Origin: Selaginella tamariscina
Lineage: Eukaryota > Streptophyta > Lycopodiopsida > Selaginellales > Selaginellaceae
DNA: 64,000 nt
Reading direction: 5' to 3'
NCBI GenBank assembly: GCA_003024785.1
Contig: PUQB01000085.1
Span: forward strand, 360,501 to 424,500
Shown here piece by piece: positions 33,924 to 45,700 of this stretch. Position 1 is the stretch's first letter. Each line of letters opens with the position of its first letter. The notes beneath the pieces were generated by a model that was given only the letters and a program-made list of their open reading frames with translations, was not told the DNA's origin and did not search any database. The position numbers were made by a program, and so were the translations under genes.

Positions 33924-34539
33924 ATGGCGGATGTTCTGGCGGAGATAAGGGGAGCGGCGTGCCCTGCAGTAAAATCGTATAAGAATCCAAAGATGCACCT
34001 TAAGTTCGACTGCCAAACCGGCGAGCGAGGTGCATTTGCCAGTGACGACATAGAGGTGGGTGAGCTTCTGATTGTAGAGAATCCATTATGTGTTGTTAAA
34101 GCTGGCGAGGAGAAAGTCGTTGAGTTTCTTGCCATGGCTGCCACCTTGACTGGAAGTTATAATGGAGCCACTGATGTTGCTAATACTTTGCTTAAGCCGT
34201 CCAAGATAGCCAAACGGAACGAGCATATGGATGCAGACACAGTTGTGAATCTCAACAGTTTTGCAATTGGGTTGGGAGTGGACAGGGCCGTTGGTAGATG
34301 CTGCAGCCTTTTCAAGCTCGTGCTCACCAAACACCGATATAAAGATGTCTCTTCACAACACTGTCCTCACTGCTGTTGCGATTGAGCGTATTAAAGTCGG
34401 GGAGGAATGCTGCATCACCTACATAAGCGACATCGATCAGCCACTATCCATTCGAGCGGATGCATTGAAAAAGTTTGCAGGGATTGAGTCATGCAATTGT
34501 ACTCGCTGTACTCTGGAGTTGCAGGCTAACATGGGTTAA
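33924..34539 (+). pseudogene. SET-domain protein, frameshifted
   Basis: Starts MADVLAEIRGAACPAV and has a SET N-terminal segment (GERGAFASDDIEVGELLIVE). Near 34,270 the frame changes; the other frame (34261-34539) continues with FSSSCSPNTDIKMSLHNTVL, VGEECCITYI and a short C-terminal CNCTRC post-SET-like motif. The SET hallmark Asn-His-Ser-Cys reads Ser-Ser-Ser-Cys here, so the cofactor-binding Asn-His is missing. At about 205 codons it is short for plant SET proteins with TPR or MYND parts. It is either a decayed gene or a truncated copy with a sequence error. It ends 47 bp before the PPR gene on the same strand. Confidence 0.75.
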
Positions 34540-34586
34540 AGATGTTTATAAAGAGAATGAGATTTTTGATGTGTCTGTTATAGTTC

Positions 34587-36782
34587 ATGATAAGAAGTTT
34601 AAGGGAGCTTGAAACCATTCATAAACCGCATATCACTACTTATGTTCGCTTATTACAAGAGTGCATCAGAAACAAGGCACTGGACGAAGGCAGACGAGTT
34701 CACAACCATCTCTGGAGGAACCATGCAGGAAACGTTCGTGTCAATAATCTGCTGGTGCACATGTATGCCACTTGTGGATGCTTACAATACGCCTGCTCGG
34801 TGTTCGACAACATGCAGGAGAGGAATGTATACTCCTGGAACATCATGCTCAATGCATATACCCAGAAGGAGCATCTGCAGAATGCAAAGAAACTCTTTGA
34901 TGAAATGCCCGAGAGAAACGCTGTTTCGTGGAATACCACCATAGCAGGCTTTGCAAGTAGTTTTTGATGTGGATTCTGCTACAGTCATGTTTGAGAGAAT
35001 GCCCGGATGGGATGTCTACTCGACGAACACTCTCATTGCGGCATTTGCACAGAATGGGAAATGCACCGAGCTCAAGTCCTTTTAATACAATGCTTGTTCG
35101 AGATGCCGTTTCCTGGAATACTCTTCTACAAGGTTATGTCAATGCGAGGAAATGTATAATGCAACCGTTCTGTTCGACAAGGTGCCGAAACACAGCACTC
35201 AGATGATGACTGCCATGATTACAGTAAATGCCCAGAGCGGCATCTGGACAAAGCAGTCAATATCTTTGAAGAGATGCTAGACCGGAATGTGTTTACCTGG
35301 AATGCGATGCTCCATGCTTTCCTTGTGTCTGCTCGCGTGGAGGATGGTAATTTGCTGTTTGAACTTACTCCGCAACGAGACCTTGTTACCTGGAATGCCA
35401 TCCTCACCACGAGAAGGAAAGATGCATACCAATCATTTGTAGATATGCCTGAGCGGGACGTTGTGTCGTGGACAACACTCCTGTGTTCTTGTATAGACGA
35501 GGAGAACTCGAGCTTTGCAAGGAATGTGTTCGACAGGATGCCTCAGATGAACATTGTGTCGTGGACTGCAATGCTTGGGGCAAATGCCACTATGGGAGAG
35601 CTATCGAGTGCCAAGGATGTTTTCGATGCCTTTCCTGTGAGAGACATGGTTTCATGGAATACGATGGCTTTTGCGTATGCCCAATCTGGGCAACTGCACG
35701 ATGTGAAGAGAGCCTTCGACTTGGCACCGAACCGGAACACTGCCTCGTGGAATATACTTCTGCAGTCGTATTGCCAGAATGGGCATCAAATGGAGGAGGC
35801 CAAGGCTGTGTTCGATACGATGCCTGTACACGACGTAGTGTCGTGGAATTCAGTCATTGGTGGGTATGCGAAGTATGCTTTGCAAAGGCACTCAGAGCTT
35901 TGGGTTGATGGACTTGGAAGGTGTTAAGCCTGACAGAATAACATATCTTGTAGTTGTTGAGGCTTTCTCAAACTTCCCCACTGCAAGCGAGGCACAGAGG
36001 GAAGCCATTCGCGAAAGTATTGTCAATAGCTGGTTTGCTAACGACGTTGCAGTGGTGAATTCCTTGGTAAGTATGTATGGGAAGTACAAGGAGGACCAGA
36101 TGAAGTACTGTTCCACGACATGCATCTGCAAGGCGTACGACCAAATGACATAACATACGTATCCATGCTCGATGCTTGTGCGAGCTCTGCCAATGTTTTG
36201 GAGGGACAAGCACTGCACACAAGAACCCGACTCGACATGTGTGACGTTCCAACGCGTGTTTCGAATGCACTCATCAACATGTACAGCAAATGTGGGAGAG
36301 TTGAAGATGCATGCGCTGTTTTCCAGGGAATGTGCACCAAGGATTGCATCACTTGGAGCACTCTCGTGTCTGGACTTGCATGGAATGGACACGGGGAGCA
36401 GTCTGTTGTTAGTTTCCACACTATGCTGCTGGATGGCATGGACGTGAACGAGGTTACGATGCTCAGTGTTGTGTCCTCGTGTAGTCATGCAGGGTTAGTC
36501 GAGCTGGGAAGGCAGTACTTCTTGTTAATGTTTGAGGTTTTGGAGCTTAATCTGGCTGTTAAGCATTATGCATGTATGGTAGATCTCTTAAGCAGAGCTG
36601 GGAGGCTCGAGGAGGCGGAGGAGCTGGCCAAGTATATGCCCTTTGAAGCTACGTTTTCTTCCTGGATGAGCTTGCTTGCTTCCTGTAACAACCTTGGTGA
36701 CGTGGAAGTTGGTGCGAGGGTGCTCAGGTCGCTATTGAGCTGGATTCCAAGTGTCAATCTCCATACCTTGCTTTATGTTAAA
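34587..36782 (+). pseudogene. PLS-class pentatricopeptide repeat protein, frameshifted
   Basis: PPR protein of the PLS class, a family that binds organellar RNA. Tandem repeats of the VYSWNIMLNAYTQ and MPERDVVSWTTLL type run from 34,587; the C-terminal part has NALINMYSKCGRVEDA and HYACMVDLLSRAGRLEEAEE, typical of the L/S and E-type end. There is no DYW domain; the natural end is near ELDSKCQSPYLALC then TAA at 36780-36782. The frame changes at about 34,955, 35,085, 35,250, 35,890, 36,110 and 36,740, so the reading is in pieces. There are no introns. Mitochondrial or chloroplast function is family knowledge; no targeting peptide is obvious. Confidence 0.85.
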
Positions 36783-37038
36783 TATTTACACACACACCAC
36801 ACATAACATGTTTATGTATATGTATGCGTGTGAGAGAGAGAGAGATCACACACGCAACCTCGTAAGTATATAACCATAAACACATCATCCCGTTACCATA
36901 CTGTATTTTGTGTTGTGTATGCTATTTATATTTGAAAAGTAATTTTGGTGATTAAAAGGAAAAGCTTCACATAAACAGACATCAAAAGAGAACGTTCATA
37001 GCATATATAACTTACAACTTACTCATAGAACCCAAACA

Positions 37039-37512
37039 TCACTCGAAAGCCCAAGCGTTCTCACGCCTGACCTCCTCCTCCTCCTCGGGGGTGAAATCGT
37101 TCTTGATATTGAATGTCTTGCGAATCTCCTCAGGCGTCTTGCCCTTGATCATGTCCGCCACGGTCTGGCAAGTGAGGTCGAGCAGACTCTTGATGTTGAG
37201 GTAGTTCGCCGCCAGGATTAGATCAAAGAGCGTCGCCTGATCCACCTTGACGAATTCGCCGTCCCAGGCCTTCATCTCCTCCTCGCTCGGCGCCGGCTTG
37301 TCCTCACCTGCCTTCTGCGCTTCAACATGATACTTACAGTACTCAATGACCTTGGCCAGGATCTTGCTGGGAACATTGGGGAGCGGAATCGGCGCATCGG
37401 ATCCGGTGTCCTCGATCATGTTCTTGACAGTCTGCGACTCCAACGCCACGGCCTCGTCGACCTCGAACATCTCGTTGTCGCTGCTCCTCAGCTGCACCTT
37501 CTTCGACGCCAT
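37039..37512 (-). CDS. SKP1: SKP1-like SCF ubiquitin-ligase adaptor
   Basis: Intact 157-residue protein. SKP1 links cullin 1 to F-box proteins in SCF E3 ligases, in nucleus and cytosol. The N-terminal BTB/POZ-like part has [20 protein letters not shown] and [21 protein letters not shown] variable acidic loop follows, then the C-terminal F-box-binding part with [33 protein letters not shown] and the family's [18 protein letters not shown] end. Length is normal. It has no intron here, whereas Arabidopsis ASK1 has one (from memory). The upstream 100-odd bases are repeated after K1 and K2. The specific plant ASK number cannot be assigned. Confidence 0.96.
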   Translation of the reverse strand: MASKKVQLRSSDNEMFEVDEAVALESQTVKNMIEDTGSDAPIPLPNVPSKILAKVIEYCKYHVEAQKAGEDKPAPSEEEMKAWDGEFVKVDQATLFDLILAANYLNIKSLLDLTCQTVADMIKGKTPEEIRKTFNIKNDFTPEEEEEVRRENAWAFE

Positions 37513-37544
37513 AGCCGCTTGCTTACCCTCGCCTCCTGTCGATG

Positions 37545-37790
37545 ATACCCTAACCTAAGAAACACGAATATGAAAGGGCAGAGGTGTTTTGACGGCCTGG
37601 ATTAGATCCTATCGGACGGCGTCAGTTTTATTATTTTAAAAATATTATTTAGAGTCTCCGGTTCTATTTTAAAAAATTCATAATTAATTATGGAATTTGC
37701 ATTAAGCTACTATTCTCACACACACGTGTGTGTGTGTAATATGTTGGAAGAAGTACTCAGAAGATTTGTCTAAGCCTATGTCAACTTTAT
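37545..37790. repeat. SKP1-upstream segment repeated in the kinase array
   Basis: From about 15 bp beyond the SKP1 start codon, AACCTAAGAAACAC and TTTTGACGGCCTGGATTAGA followed by ATCGGACGG recur with small changes after K1 (41,368-41,440) and after K2 (49,260-49,330). The same order of sequences continues toward K2 and K3. This marks the left edge of the tandemly repeated unit and is probably a shared promoter region. Confidence 0.85.
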
Positions 37791-37842
37791 GTATTTGACA
37801 TGTACAGCAGTCAATACTGGCAGCATTGTTACAGAATCTGGA

Positions 37843-40800
37843 ATGCCACACAGTTTGGAAGGGCTGCTTCACACCATTGAGCAGATCAGCAGGGAGAGCT
37901 CAGAACTGCAGTACAACACCCAGCAGTGCAAGTTCCTCCGTACCCGCTGCTCAATTGTGGGAGAATACGCAAGTTATGGCAGGAATGCAGTGGCTTCTCA
38001 TCTCTTGCAGTGGAAGAACTCGTCGTCTACTCGGTACGGCCTCTGTCCTTATCCATGAATGCACCAGTCAGAAATGGCTGTATTTTGCCGCTCTAAGGCT
38101 CACCAACACCAGAGCTTTCGCCTCGATCTGCACAGCCTTACACAGGCTGACGTCCTCGGTGAGTTCTCAGCTGATACACACCACTCAGGACCTGCGCAAC
38201 AAGGAGATACAATCTCTGCTCAAGATGCCTTAGGCACGTTCCGCTGGATAGCTTGGAGGCTGCAGTGGAAGCCCTGAGGGAGTGCTCCAACAGAGACAGA
38301 GAGGAACTCGTCCAGAAAGCACGGTCCATTCAGGTGACACATGAGACGTACGCGTTAGCGCAGCACCTGGTTCAGAAACTGAGTGCCAGCGAGAACGAAC
38401 TTCTACCTGTTATAGAGCCTCTGAAGCTCGGGTTAATGATCGGAGCCGGAGCGTTTCGGGAGGGTCTTCCGATCCGACTGGCATGGGACATCCGTTGCTG
38501 TGGAATTCTCCGAGGAGACCTCTTTCGGGAAGTCTGCAGGAACTTATGCTGGATCCGGATCCGAATGTGTTGCAGATGATAGGATGTTACCACAGGGAGG
38601 ACAAGGCTTACCTTGTTATGGAGCTCATGGAGATGGACTTAGCAAATGTGATAAGGACCCGTGGCTCCCTGCAGCTCATGGACTCGGTATAATCATGCTA
38701 CAGGTCGCAAACGGGATGTCGTACTTCCACGAGAGAAATGTAGTGCACAGGGACCTCAAGCCTCCAACATCTTAGTAGACAGGAAGAACCTTGACGTGAA
38801 GGTGACGGACTTCGGGGTTGCACGGTCGGAGTTTGTCAGTTTCGCGCCCGACCTGTCTTACCGGCGGGGACTCTGTCCTATATGGCTCCAGAGATGCGAG
38901 GGAAGTCGATGTTTACAGCTTTGGAGTTACCTGTTTCAACTCCTTACTGAACTCTCCCTTTCCAGGATGAAAAGAAACTTCCAGCAGATAAACTTATCGA
39001 GAAGATAGAGGCCGGTAACCGTCCCGACTTACCGGTAGACTGTCCGAGAGAGATCGCCGTGCTGATCACCGGTGTTGGAACACAAACCCAAGACAGGCCA
39101 ACATTCAGAGCATCTCCAAGATACTCGGATCTCTCAAGGAGAAGCTGCTTCTTGGGCAAAGCTTGGTGGGCATCCAACTCACTAGTCATCCTGAGGATCT
39201 CACACTCCTGGCAGCAGACTTGATCAGCAAACTAACCACCACCGCACCGTTTGTCAACGTTCTCCAGTGCAGTTTCCTCCAGTCTAGATGTGTCCAACTC
39301 TCGCATTACCTGGGAGTCTGGAGTGACCTCTCTCTCCCGTCTCTCTGTCCAGCTCTCATAACTTAGTCTCCATACTCAAGAGTGCAGTATGCCTGCTGGA
39401 AGCGTATGGTCAGAAAAGATGGCTTCAAACAGCTGCCACGTCCCTGCACAGCCCCAACACTTTCAGAATGATTGTTGAAGATATAGAGCACTTCACCAGA
39501 GTTTTAAACTCTGAAGCTGCAAAGTTCACCGTGGTAAAGAGCGTAGTACCGTCACATAGTATGAACCATCTGGAACAGTACGCTGAAGAGGACAAGAGAA
39601 TGATTATTGAGAAGGTGACGGAGATGGTTTCTGCAGGCACAGTTGAAGAGAAGAAACTCGCTAAGTACCTGGTTAAGAGGCTCGGTGACGCTGCCGGACT
39701 ACCTTACATCGAACCGAATGAAATCCTTGTGCAAGATTTCCTTAACATGTCTGGCTCCGGTGCTGTGTTCAAGGGAGAATATTTGGGGTTACCTGTGGCT
39801 CTGAAGAACCTTGGGTCGAGTAATGAAGGGGAGAAGCTCCTAAAGGAGATTCATTCACGATACAGCCAACTCAAGGGCAACATGCACCCCAACCTCATGT
39901 CGGCATTTGGACACACAAAGCACGGGGAACACATTCTTCTTGTCACGGAATATGTAAGTTCGACATCCTCCGAGTGGAGAACAAACCTTTCCCGCCTCCG
40001 TTGGCTGCCCAGGTTGTTCTTCAGCTCGCTCGCGGCATTCACCACTTGGACCAGAACAACCTCCAGTACATAGACTCCAACAGTCTTCTGCTCAAGTTTG
40101 AGAAGAGTGACAGCGAGGGCTATACTGGGAACCTGACTGTGAAGATATCAATGGCTATGAATTCGGTAAACTCAAACATCACCGGCATCACCAAGCTCAA
40201 GAACCACCTCTTCAGAACAAGCCTGAGAGACCTGAAGAAGATGAATGTGTACGAGTTCGGCAGTACCTGCCTTCAAATCATCTGCGGGCAGGAGACGCTC
40301 TTGTCACCTCAGGTACCCAACAACTGTTGTAGCAGTAATAACCACCTTGTTCAGCTCGTGGAGAGCTGCCTGAGCGGGAAAGCTATATCCTTTGAGGGGA
40401 TAATACACGCCTTGCGGACAGAGCTGGACAAGGAAGCCATGGACATCGACTACCGACGGATGTTCGAGTCCATGAGTCCTGAATCGAATGGATACTACAC
40501 AAGCAGCGGATTAAGGATTATGGGACATGCTGTAGTCGGAGGTAATCTCTGGGTGTCTGGAAGCATGGAGGCGGGGAAAACCAGGTTGTTCCAGTGGATC
40601 AGAAAACACAGGGATGGAACAGTGGAACGGCTCAAGCCCTTCCTGGTTACACACTCGAGTTCACTGTGGAGTACTCGTTAACCGCGGAGGATTTCAACAA
40701 AGCAATCTCTCTTACTTACGTAGATGTAAATGACAATATTGAAATGGGTGGGAGGACGGAAACAACAGACTCTCGGTGGGTTTCATACAGTGATGCAACA

Positions 40801-41136
40801 AAGCACGCGTTGAAGCGTGCGTGGGACGTGGGTAAGGTGAAGTTCAAAGTTGTATTATGGATGAGAAGAACAAGAAGGGTTTTATGGTTATTACGAGGTC
40901 GCACTATGTTCTCACCTGGAAGATGTGGTTGAGGAAGACGAAGGTGATTATGCCGCTCTCTCCGGCTGTGTATATCAAGATCTCTCAACGAGCAGCCCAA
41001 TGTGTGTCACGTTGCCAATAGAAATGCAAGGTCGTGTCAAGTTTGAGGATTCGGCTTGGCAGTGCTCACGTTTCGGCATTTTATGAGGGTGGATATGTTG
41101 CCCATGCGGATCAACAGTCGCAGTCTAGCCTCCTAG
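37843..41136 (+). pseudogene. K1: decayed copy of the two-kinase gene
   Basis: Aligns with K3 from MPHSLEGLLHTIEQ to the C-terminal RSLAS stop, but many short deletions break it. The catalytic-lysine segment is lost (K3 reads VAVKEF; K1 lacks the AAG and several later codons). About 18 bp are missing after the APE motif (near 38,895) and others are missing throughout. The HRDLK motif remains at about 38,747. The second half (39,468-40,073 and 39,974-40,681) stays partly readable. Loss of both the lysine and the frame means no active kinase. Confidence 0.93.
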
Positions 41137-42564
41137 TATGACACTCTTAACTTGTGCACACGTGCATGAGTGTGCGTGCGTGTGCACCTGTAAGAGATCC
41201 AAGCTTACACCTACACTAGTTATATATATATATATATATATCGTGTGTGTGTGCAATGATATAAGCTTATTTTAAATACATGAGTTGCTTGTATCTTTTA
41301 TCTACCAAAACATATATACATGAGAAGGTAAAAGCATAAAGACACACACACACAATACATCATAACCTGAGAAACACCAAAAAACGTGTTAGGGCAGATG
41401 TGTTTTGACGGCCTAGATTAGATCCCATCGGACGGCTGTTTGAGGTTTCCAAAACGAATTAAATCTCTACCCTTTGTTTTTTTTCAACTTTACTGTTTTA
41501 AAAAATATTATTAATTTATTAGCCCTATTTAAATTTTTGATAATCTAATTAATTAGTTATGGAATTTAAAAAGAATAAGGAACAAAGTTATTTAAGAAAA
41601 TTTCACATTATTTTTGTTAAACAACTCTAATGCTCACTTTTTACTAAAGGTGGTTATTTTCACCTGTAAATTTCAAAAATGCCACGTCATTAATAAAATT
41701 ATTATTGTGGTTTTCCATAAAGTGGTTAATTAAATTAAAAATTAAATTATTATAGTGATTAATTTTTATTTAATTGTGGTTAATGAGTTTTTTTCATGTG
41801 TGTGCTATTTAAATATTATTTTAAATAAGTTAATAATAAATTTGAAATTATGAATGACTCTAAATTTACCTACATAATTAACCTTAATGTAAATATAAAT
41901 ATGTGCAAGGTGTGCCTATGTGCATCTTTTTAGAGCCGACTAAAATTCATATAGTTGTGGATCCTAACTAAATTAGTTTTAAATTTAAAAATCTAAGTAC
42001 TAACACACACATTCTATTTAATAAAAGTCTTTGTGTGTATGCTAATTTAAACTTGTATATAAGCACATGTACACAAAAACGTTTTACAATTGAGATCCAT
42101 GGTGCACTTGATATATATATTGGAATACATTTACATTTACATGTATACCTCTTATACTTTTTGTATCACACATGTGCACACATACACACATCACCGAAGA
42201 GTGTAACGTTATCATAATCAAGAATTTTATCATCTAATGACTTGGGATGTCTAGTTAAGTGTACTTTCTGTGGTGTGCTACCAATTATATTTGTAACATC
42301 CTTGTCTATTATATATTACCCACTTTTGTAATATCTGCATTCTTATTTTCAAAACTCTGTGTACATATCAAACAAATGCATCACATCAATACACACACAT
42401 ATATATGCATGTATATATATATATATATATGCATGTATATATGTGGTACAATGTTATATAACAACACATATCTTGCACATTAGATTCATCAATAACCTCA
42501 ACTAGCATTGTAAGGGAGGCAGGGCAGGGCGTGGAAGCAGCAGATCGATTGGTAACCACAACAA
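41137..42564. repeat. K1-K2 intergenic part of the tandem unit
   Basis: No gene is seen. The stretch is homologous in order to 49,040-49,847 plus 56,670-57,336 in the K2-K3 interval, so it belongs to the duplicated unit. It includes AT-rich DNA and TA/CA microsatellites. The copia element starts at its right end. Confidence 0.85.
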
Positions 42565-42773
42565 AGTTACAATACCGGGTTGGTTATGAAGTCATATCAC
42601 GATGGTTGAGTTATGCGGAGTATCCCGGGCAAATCTTGGGATATGTACATGTGTGGCATCATGCACAGCAGTGCCTCAATATATTTAACCTTACAGTGAA
42701 TAGAGAGGGCAGACGTTTTTTTACACTGATTGAGTTCCGGTTTCTTTTTGGTACCTAAACCCTAAACCAACTT

Positions 42774-42849
42774 CAGTTTGGTATTGAACCCAGACGACTA
42801 GGTGCAGAGGTTTAAGGCTCGCCTCGTTGCTCAGAGGTTTCCACAGGTA
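42774..42849 (+). repeat. Displaced 76-bp copy of RT sequence in the copia element
   Basis: CAGTTTGGTATTGAACCC to CACAGGTA copies 43948-44023 (start of RT) with several substitutions. It lies upstream of integrase, where gag or protease would be. Confidence 0.93.
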
Positions 42850-42852
42850 GGA

Positions 42853-43619
42853 GATTGAAGGTTCTTCGCTCGGATGGGGGTGGAGAGTTTACCTCTCACC
42901 TTTTCCAGTTTTTTTTGCAAGGAGAGAGGGATCTTGCAGCAGCAACTTGTCCGCATTCGTCTCCAAAATGGAGTTTCGAGCGGAAGAATTGTACTGTCAT
43001 GGATGCTGTGAGGTGTGTACTCTTGCAGACTGGTTTTCCTCACAACCTGTGGGGTGAGCTTGTGAGGACTGTGGTTTACCTGCAGAACTTTCTTCCCCAC
43101 TCGTCTTTATCAGGCATGGTTCCTCATGAACGATGGACAGGTCAGAAGCCGAGGCTCGCCATGCTACGAAAGCTGGGAGCACTAGCATTTGCTCGACTTA
43201 CCACGCCTGGTCTAGACAAGCTCGCCTCTCGGAGCCGTGTTGGTTTTCTGATTGGTTATGGGGTAACCCAGAAGGGTTACAGACTTTGGGACCCACAGAC
43301 CAGCTCGGTTTTTGTCTCAACAGATGTCCAGTTTGATGAGCATGTATTTTATAAGGATCGGGTCATGCTCGCGTGAGTTTCAGCAGGCTTGGGAGCCTGA
43401 GGCTTGGGATTGGGATGGTGAGCTTGAAGAGGCTCCGTCTGAGGTTCGCCAACTTGTTGAGTCGACTCAACTCGCCCCTGTGTCGTCAGATGCAAAGATG
43501 GGAGTTGTGGAAGCTGCTGCTCCATCTCCGGGTCTCACCGAGCCAAGTATGTTGTTGCCGGAGACTTCTCAGGCTGAGTCTGCACAACTGATCCTAGTTT
43601 TGAACCTGTTGTAAGCTCT
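42853..43619 (+). pseudogene. Copia integrase core and C-terminal part
   Basis: Partial integrase beginning LKVLRSDGGGEFTSHLF (second catalytic Asp), then AVRCVLLQTGFPHNLWGELV, PHERWTGQKPRLAMLRKLGA and a GYRLWDP segment. The first Asp and zinc module are absent. The frame ends at 43374-43376 after VMLA, and the linker (43312-43614) continues in another frame. Not functional. Confidence 0.88.
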
Positions 43620-43852
43620 GGGGATCTCACATCCTGAGGGGGTATCTGCTGTAGAGATGCCGGCTGAGGTTCAGAGACTCACGGGATCGTTGAACTTTAA
43701 ACCAAAGGAGTATGGGCGTGATATTGCTGGCCGTTCCACGCGAACAAGGAAGCCTGTTGTGAAGATGAATTTACATACTTCTGCTGTACCTCGGGTTCCT
43801 AGATCCTATAAGGAGGCGATGCAGCTTCCTGAAGCAGAGCACTGGCAATGCA

Positions 43853-45328
43853 ATGCAAGAGGAGTATGATTCTCTACAGGAGAAAGGAACTTACCAGCTT
43901 ACCTCTCCTCCTGCTGGCCGAAACGTGGTTGGTTGTCGCTGGGTATACAGTTTGGTATTGAACCCGGACGACTCGGTGCAGAGGTTTAAGGCTCGCCTGG
44001 TTGCTCAGGGGTTTTCGCAGGTACCTGGGGTTGACTTCGAGGAAACTTTTAGTCCGCTAGTCAAGATGACTAGCATTCGTGTGCTCACTGCTTTTGCCAA
44101 TGAGTTTAATCTTCACATCCACCATATGGATGTGAAGACTGCCTTTCTGAATGGGGATCTGCAGGAGGAGATCTTCATGAAACAACCTGAGGGCTTCGAA
44201 CATCCGGATGGTGACCTGGTCTGTAGGTTGCGCAAGGCTTTGTATGGTTTGAAGCAAGCTTCCCGGCAGTGGTACAAGTGTATTGATGAGTTCCTATGCG
44301 CTGAGGGCTTTGAGAAGCTGGCCTCCGATGGAAACTTGTACTGCCACGGAGGAGATCGGTTTGTTGTGATCGCAGTCTATGTTGACGACTGTCTCATGGT
44401 TGCTAATCATCTCGAGACTTTGGAGCTGCGAAGAACTTGCTGAAGTCTCGGTATACCATGAAAGATCTAGGGGAAGCTCGCGGATTTCTTGGACTTGAGT
44501 TTACTCGAGACTGTAAACGAGGGTTGACTAAACTTTCCCAGAGGCAATATGCGGCTCATTTACTTACCGAGTTTGGTATGTCTGGAGCTCGACCGTACCG
44601 ACTCCCATGGTGTCTGGTCAACGTCTCTCACGGAGTCTGGGCTTTGTTTGCTCACCCTTCTCAGTATCGCTCTCTTATTGGTGGCTTGCTTTATCTTGCA
44701 AACAACACCAGACCTGATGTGGCTCATGCGGTCTCGTTCCTGAGCAGGTTTAACTCTGCTCCCACTGAGCTGCATTGGCAGCGGCAAGAGGATTCTAAGA
44801 TATATTGCTGGCACACTTGACTTTGGCTTGGTCTTTCAACGCACGGGCCATGGGACGCTGGTTTTGCAAGCATTTGCGGACTCAGATTGGGCTGGCGACC
44901 AAGATACCCGTCACTCTACCTCGGGCATCTGCTGTATCATGAGTGGTGCCCCGGTATCTTGGTCAAGCAAGAAACAAGCAACGGTAGCATTGTCAAGTAC
45001 TGAAGCGGAGTATGTTGCTGCTTCCACAGCTGCCAAGGAGGTGATCTGGCTCCGTCGCATGCTTCTAGAGTTACGTCAGGATGTGGGGAAACCGACCATG
45101 CTTTACTGTGACAACCGGAGTGCGTTGCAACTTGCTCACAACCCTGTCTTTCATGCTAGGACGAAACATATTGAGCTGCAGCACCACTTCATTCGTGAAA
45201 AGATTGCGTCGGGGGAGATAGTTTTGGAGTATTTACCCACAACAAGGCAGCTTGCAGACATCTTTACAAAGCCACTACCCGAAGCTCAGTTTGTCAAGCT
45301 GAGAGATGCTCTGAGTATCTCAGCTTGA
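43853..45328 (+). pseudogene. Copia reverse transcriptase and RNase H
   Basis: RT with RFKARLVAQGFSQVPGVDFE, HHMDVKTAFLNGDLQEEIFM, ALYGLKQASRQWY and the YVDDCLMVA catalytic motif (about 44378-44404). The frame shifts near 44,440, and a further slip at 44,820 leads into RNase H with ADSDWAGDQDTRHSTSG, SSTEAEYVAAS, YCDNRSALQLAHNPVFHARTK and DIFTKPLP. Catalytic residues are present, but the two frame changes prevent one continuous protein. RNase H ends at TGA 45326-45328, followed by the polypurine GGGGAGGGAG. Confidence 0.93.
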
Positions 45329-45336
45329 GGGGAGGG

Positions 45337-45514
45337 AGTTACAATACCGGGTTGGTTATGATATCACGGTGGTTGAGTTATGCGGAGTATCCCGGAAATC
45401 TTGGGATATGTACAGTGGGCATCATGCACAGCGGTGCCTCAATATATTTAACCTTACAGTGAATAGAGAGGGTAGACGTTTTTTTACACCGGTTGAGTTC
45501 CGTTTCTTGTAACA
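45337..45514 (+). repeat. Copia 3' LTR
   Basis: 178 bp, aligned with 42565-42750. It ends TTGTAACA, followed by GGTCATGCC, which is also the sequence at the empty site upstream of K3. Confidence 0.85.
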
Positions 45515-45700
45515 GGTCATGCCATAGCACCTTGAATATAGTATCTCTACCTTGATAAGTTTTTCACAGGTTCATGCACGTTGCATCCGTTTTCAAATAA
45601 TTAATATAAGCCTATGTCAAATATTATGGATTTATGAATTTTGACAATTGCCCACCAGTCAACACTGGCAGCATTGGTATGTTTGTGTTCGTAATCCGGA

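Larger units (their letters stand above)
42565..45514 (+). mobile_element. Ty1/copia element, 5' half deleted and rearranged
   Basis: 2.95 kb with short LTRs (42565 to about 42750, and 45337-45514) starting AGTTACAATACCGGG and ending TTGTAACA. Gag, protease and the start of integrase are missing. The paralogous site upstream of K3 (around 57,336, ACCAGAACAGGTCATGCC) lacks the element, so it inserted after the array formed or was lost there. TG/CA ends and duplication are ambiguous: AACA could be a 4-bp duplication or part of the LTR. Confidence 0.88.

Noticed and set aside
43657-43869. Short ORF between copia integrase and RT
   Set aside because: It is the linker part of copia pol (GRSTRTRKPVVKM region), not a separate gene.
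45648-45700. Start of K2 at 45648
   Set aside because: The extra N-terminal residues (MPTSQHWQHWYVC) come from the sequence upstream of the conserved ATG; that ATG was preferred because K1, K2 and K3 share it.
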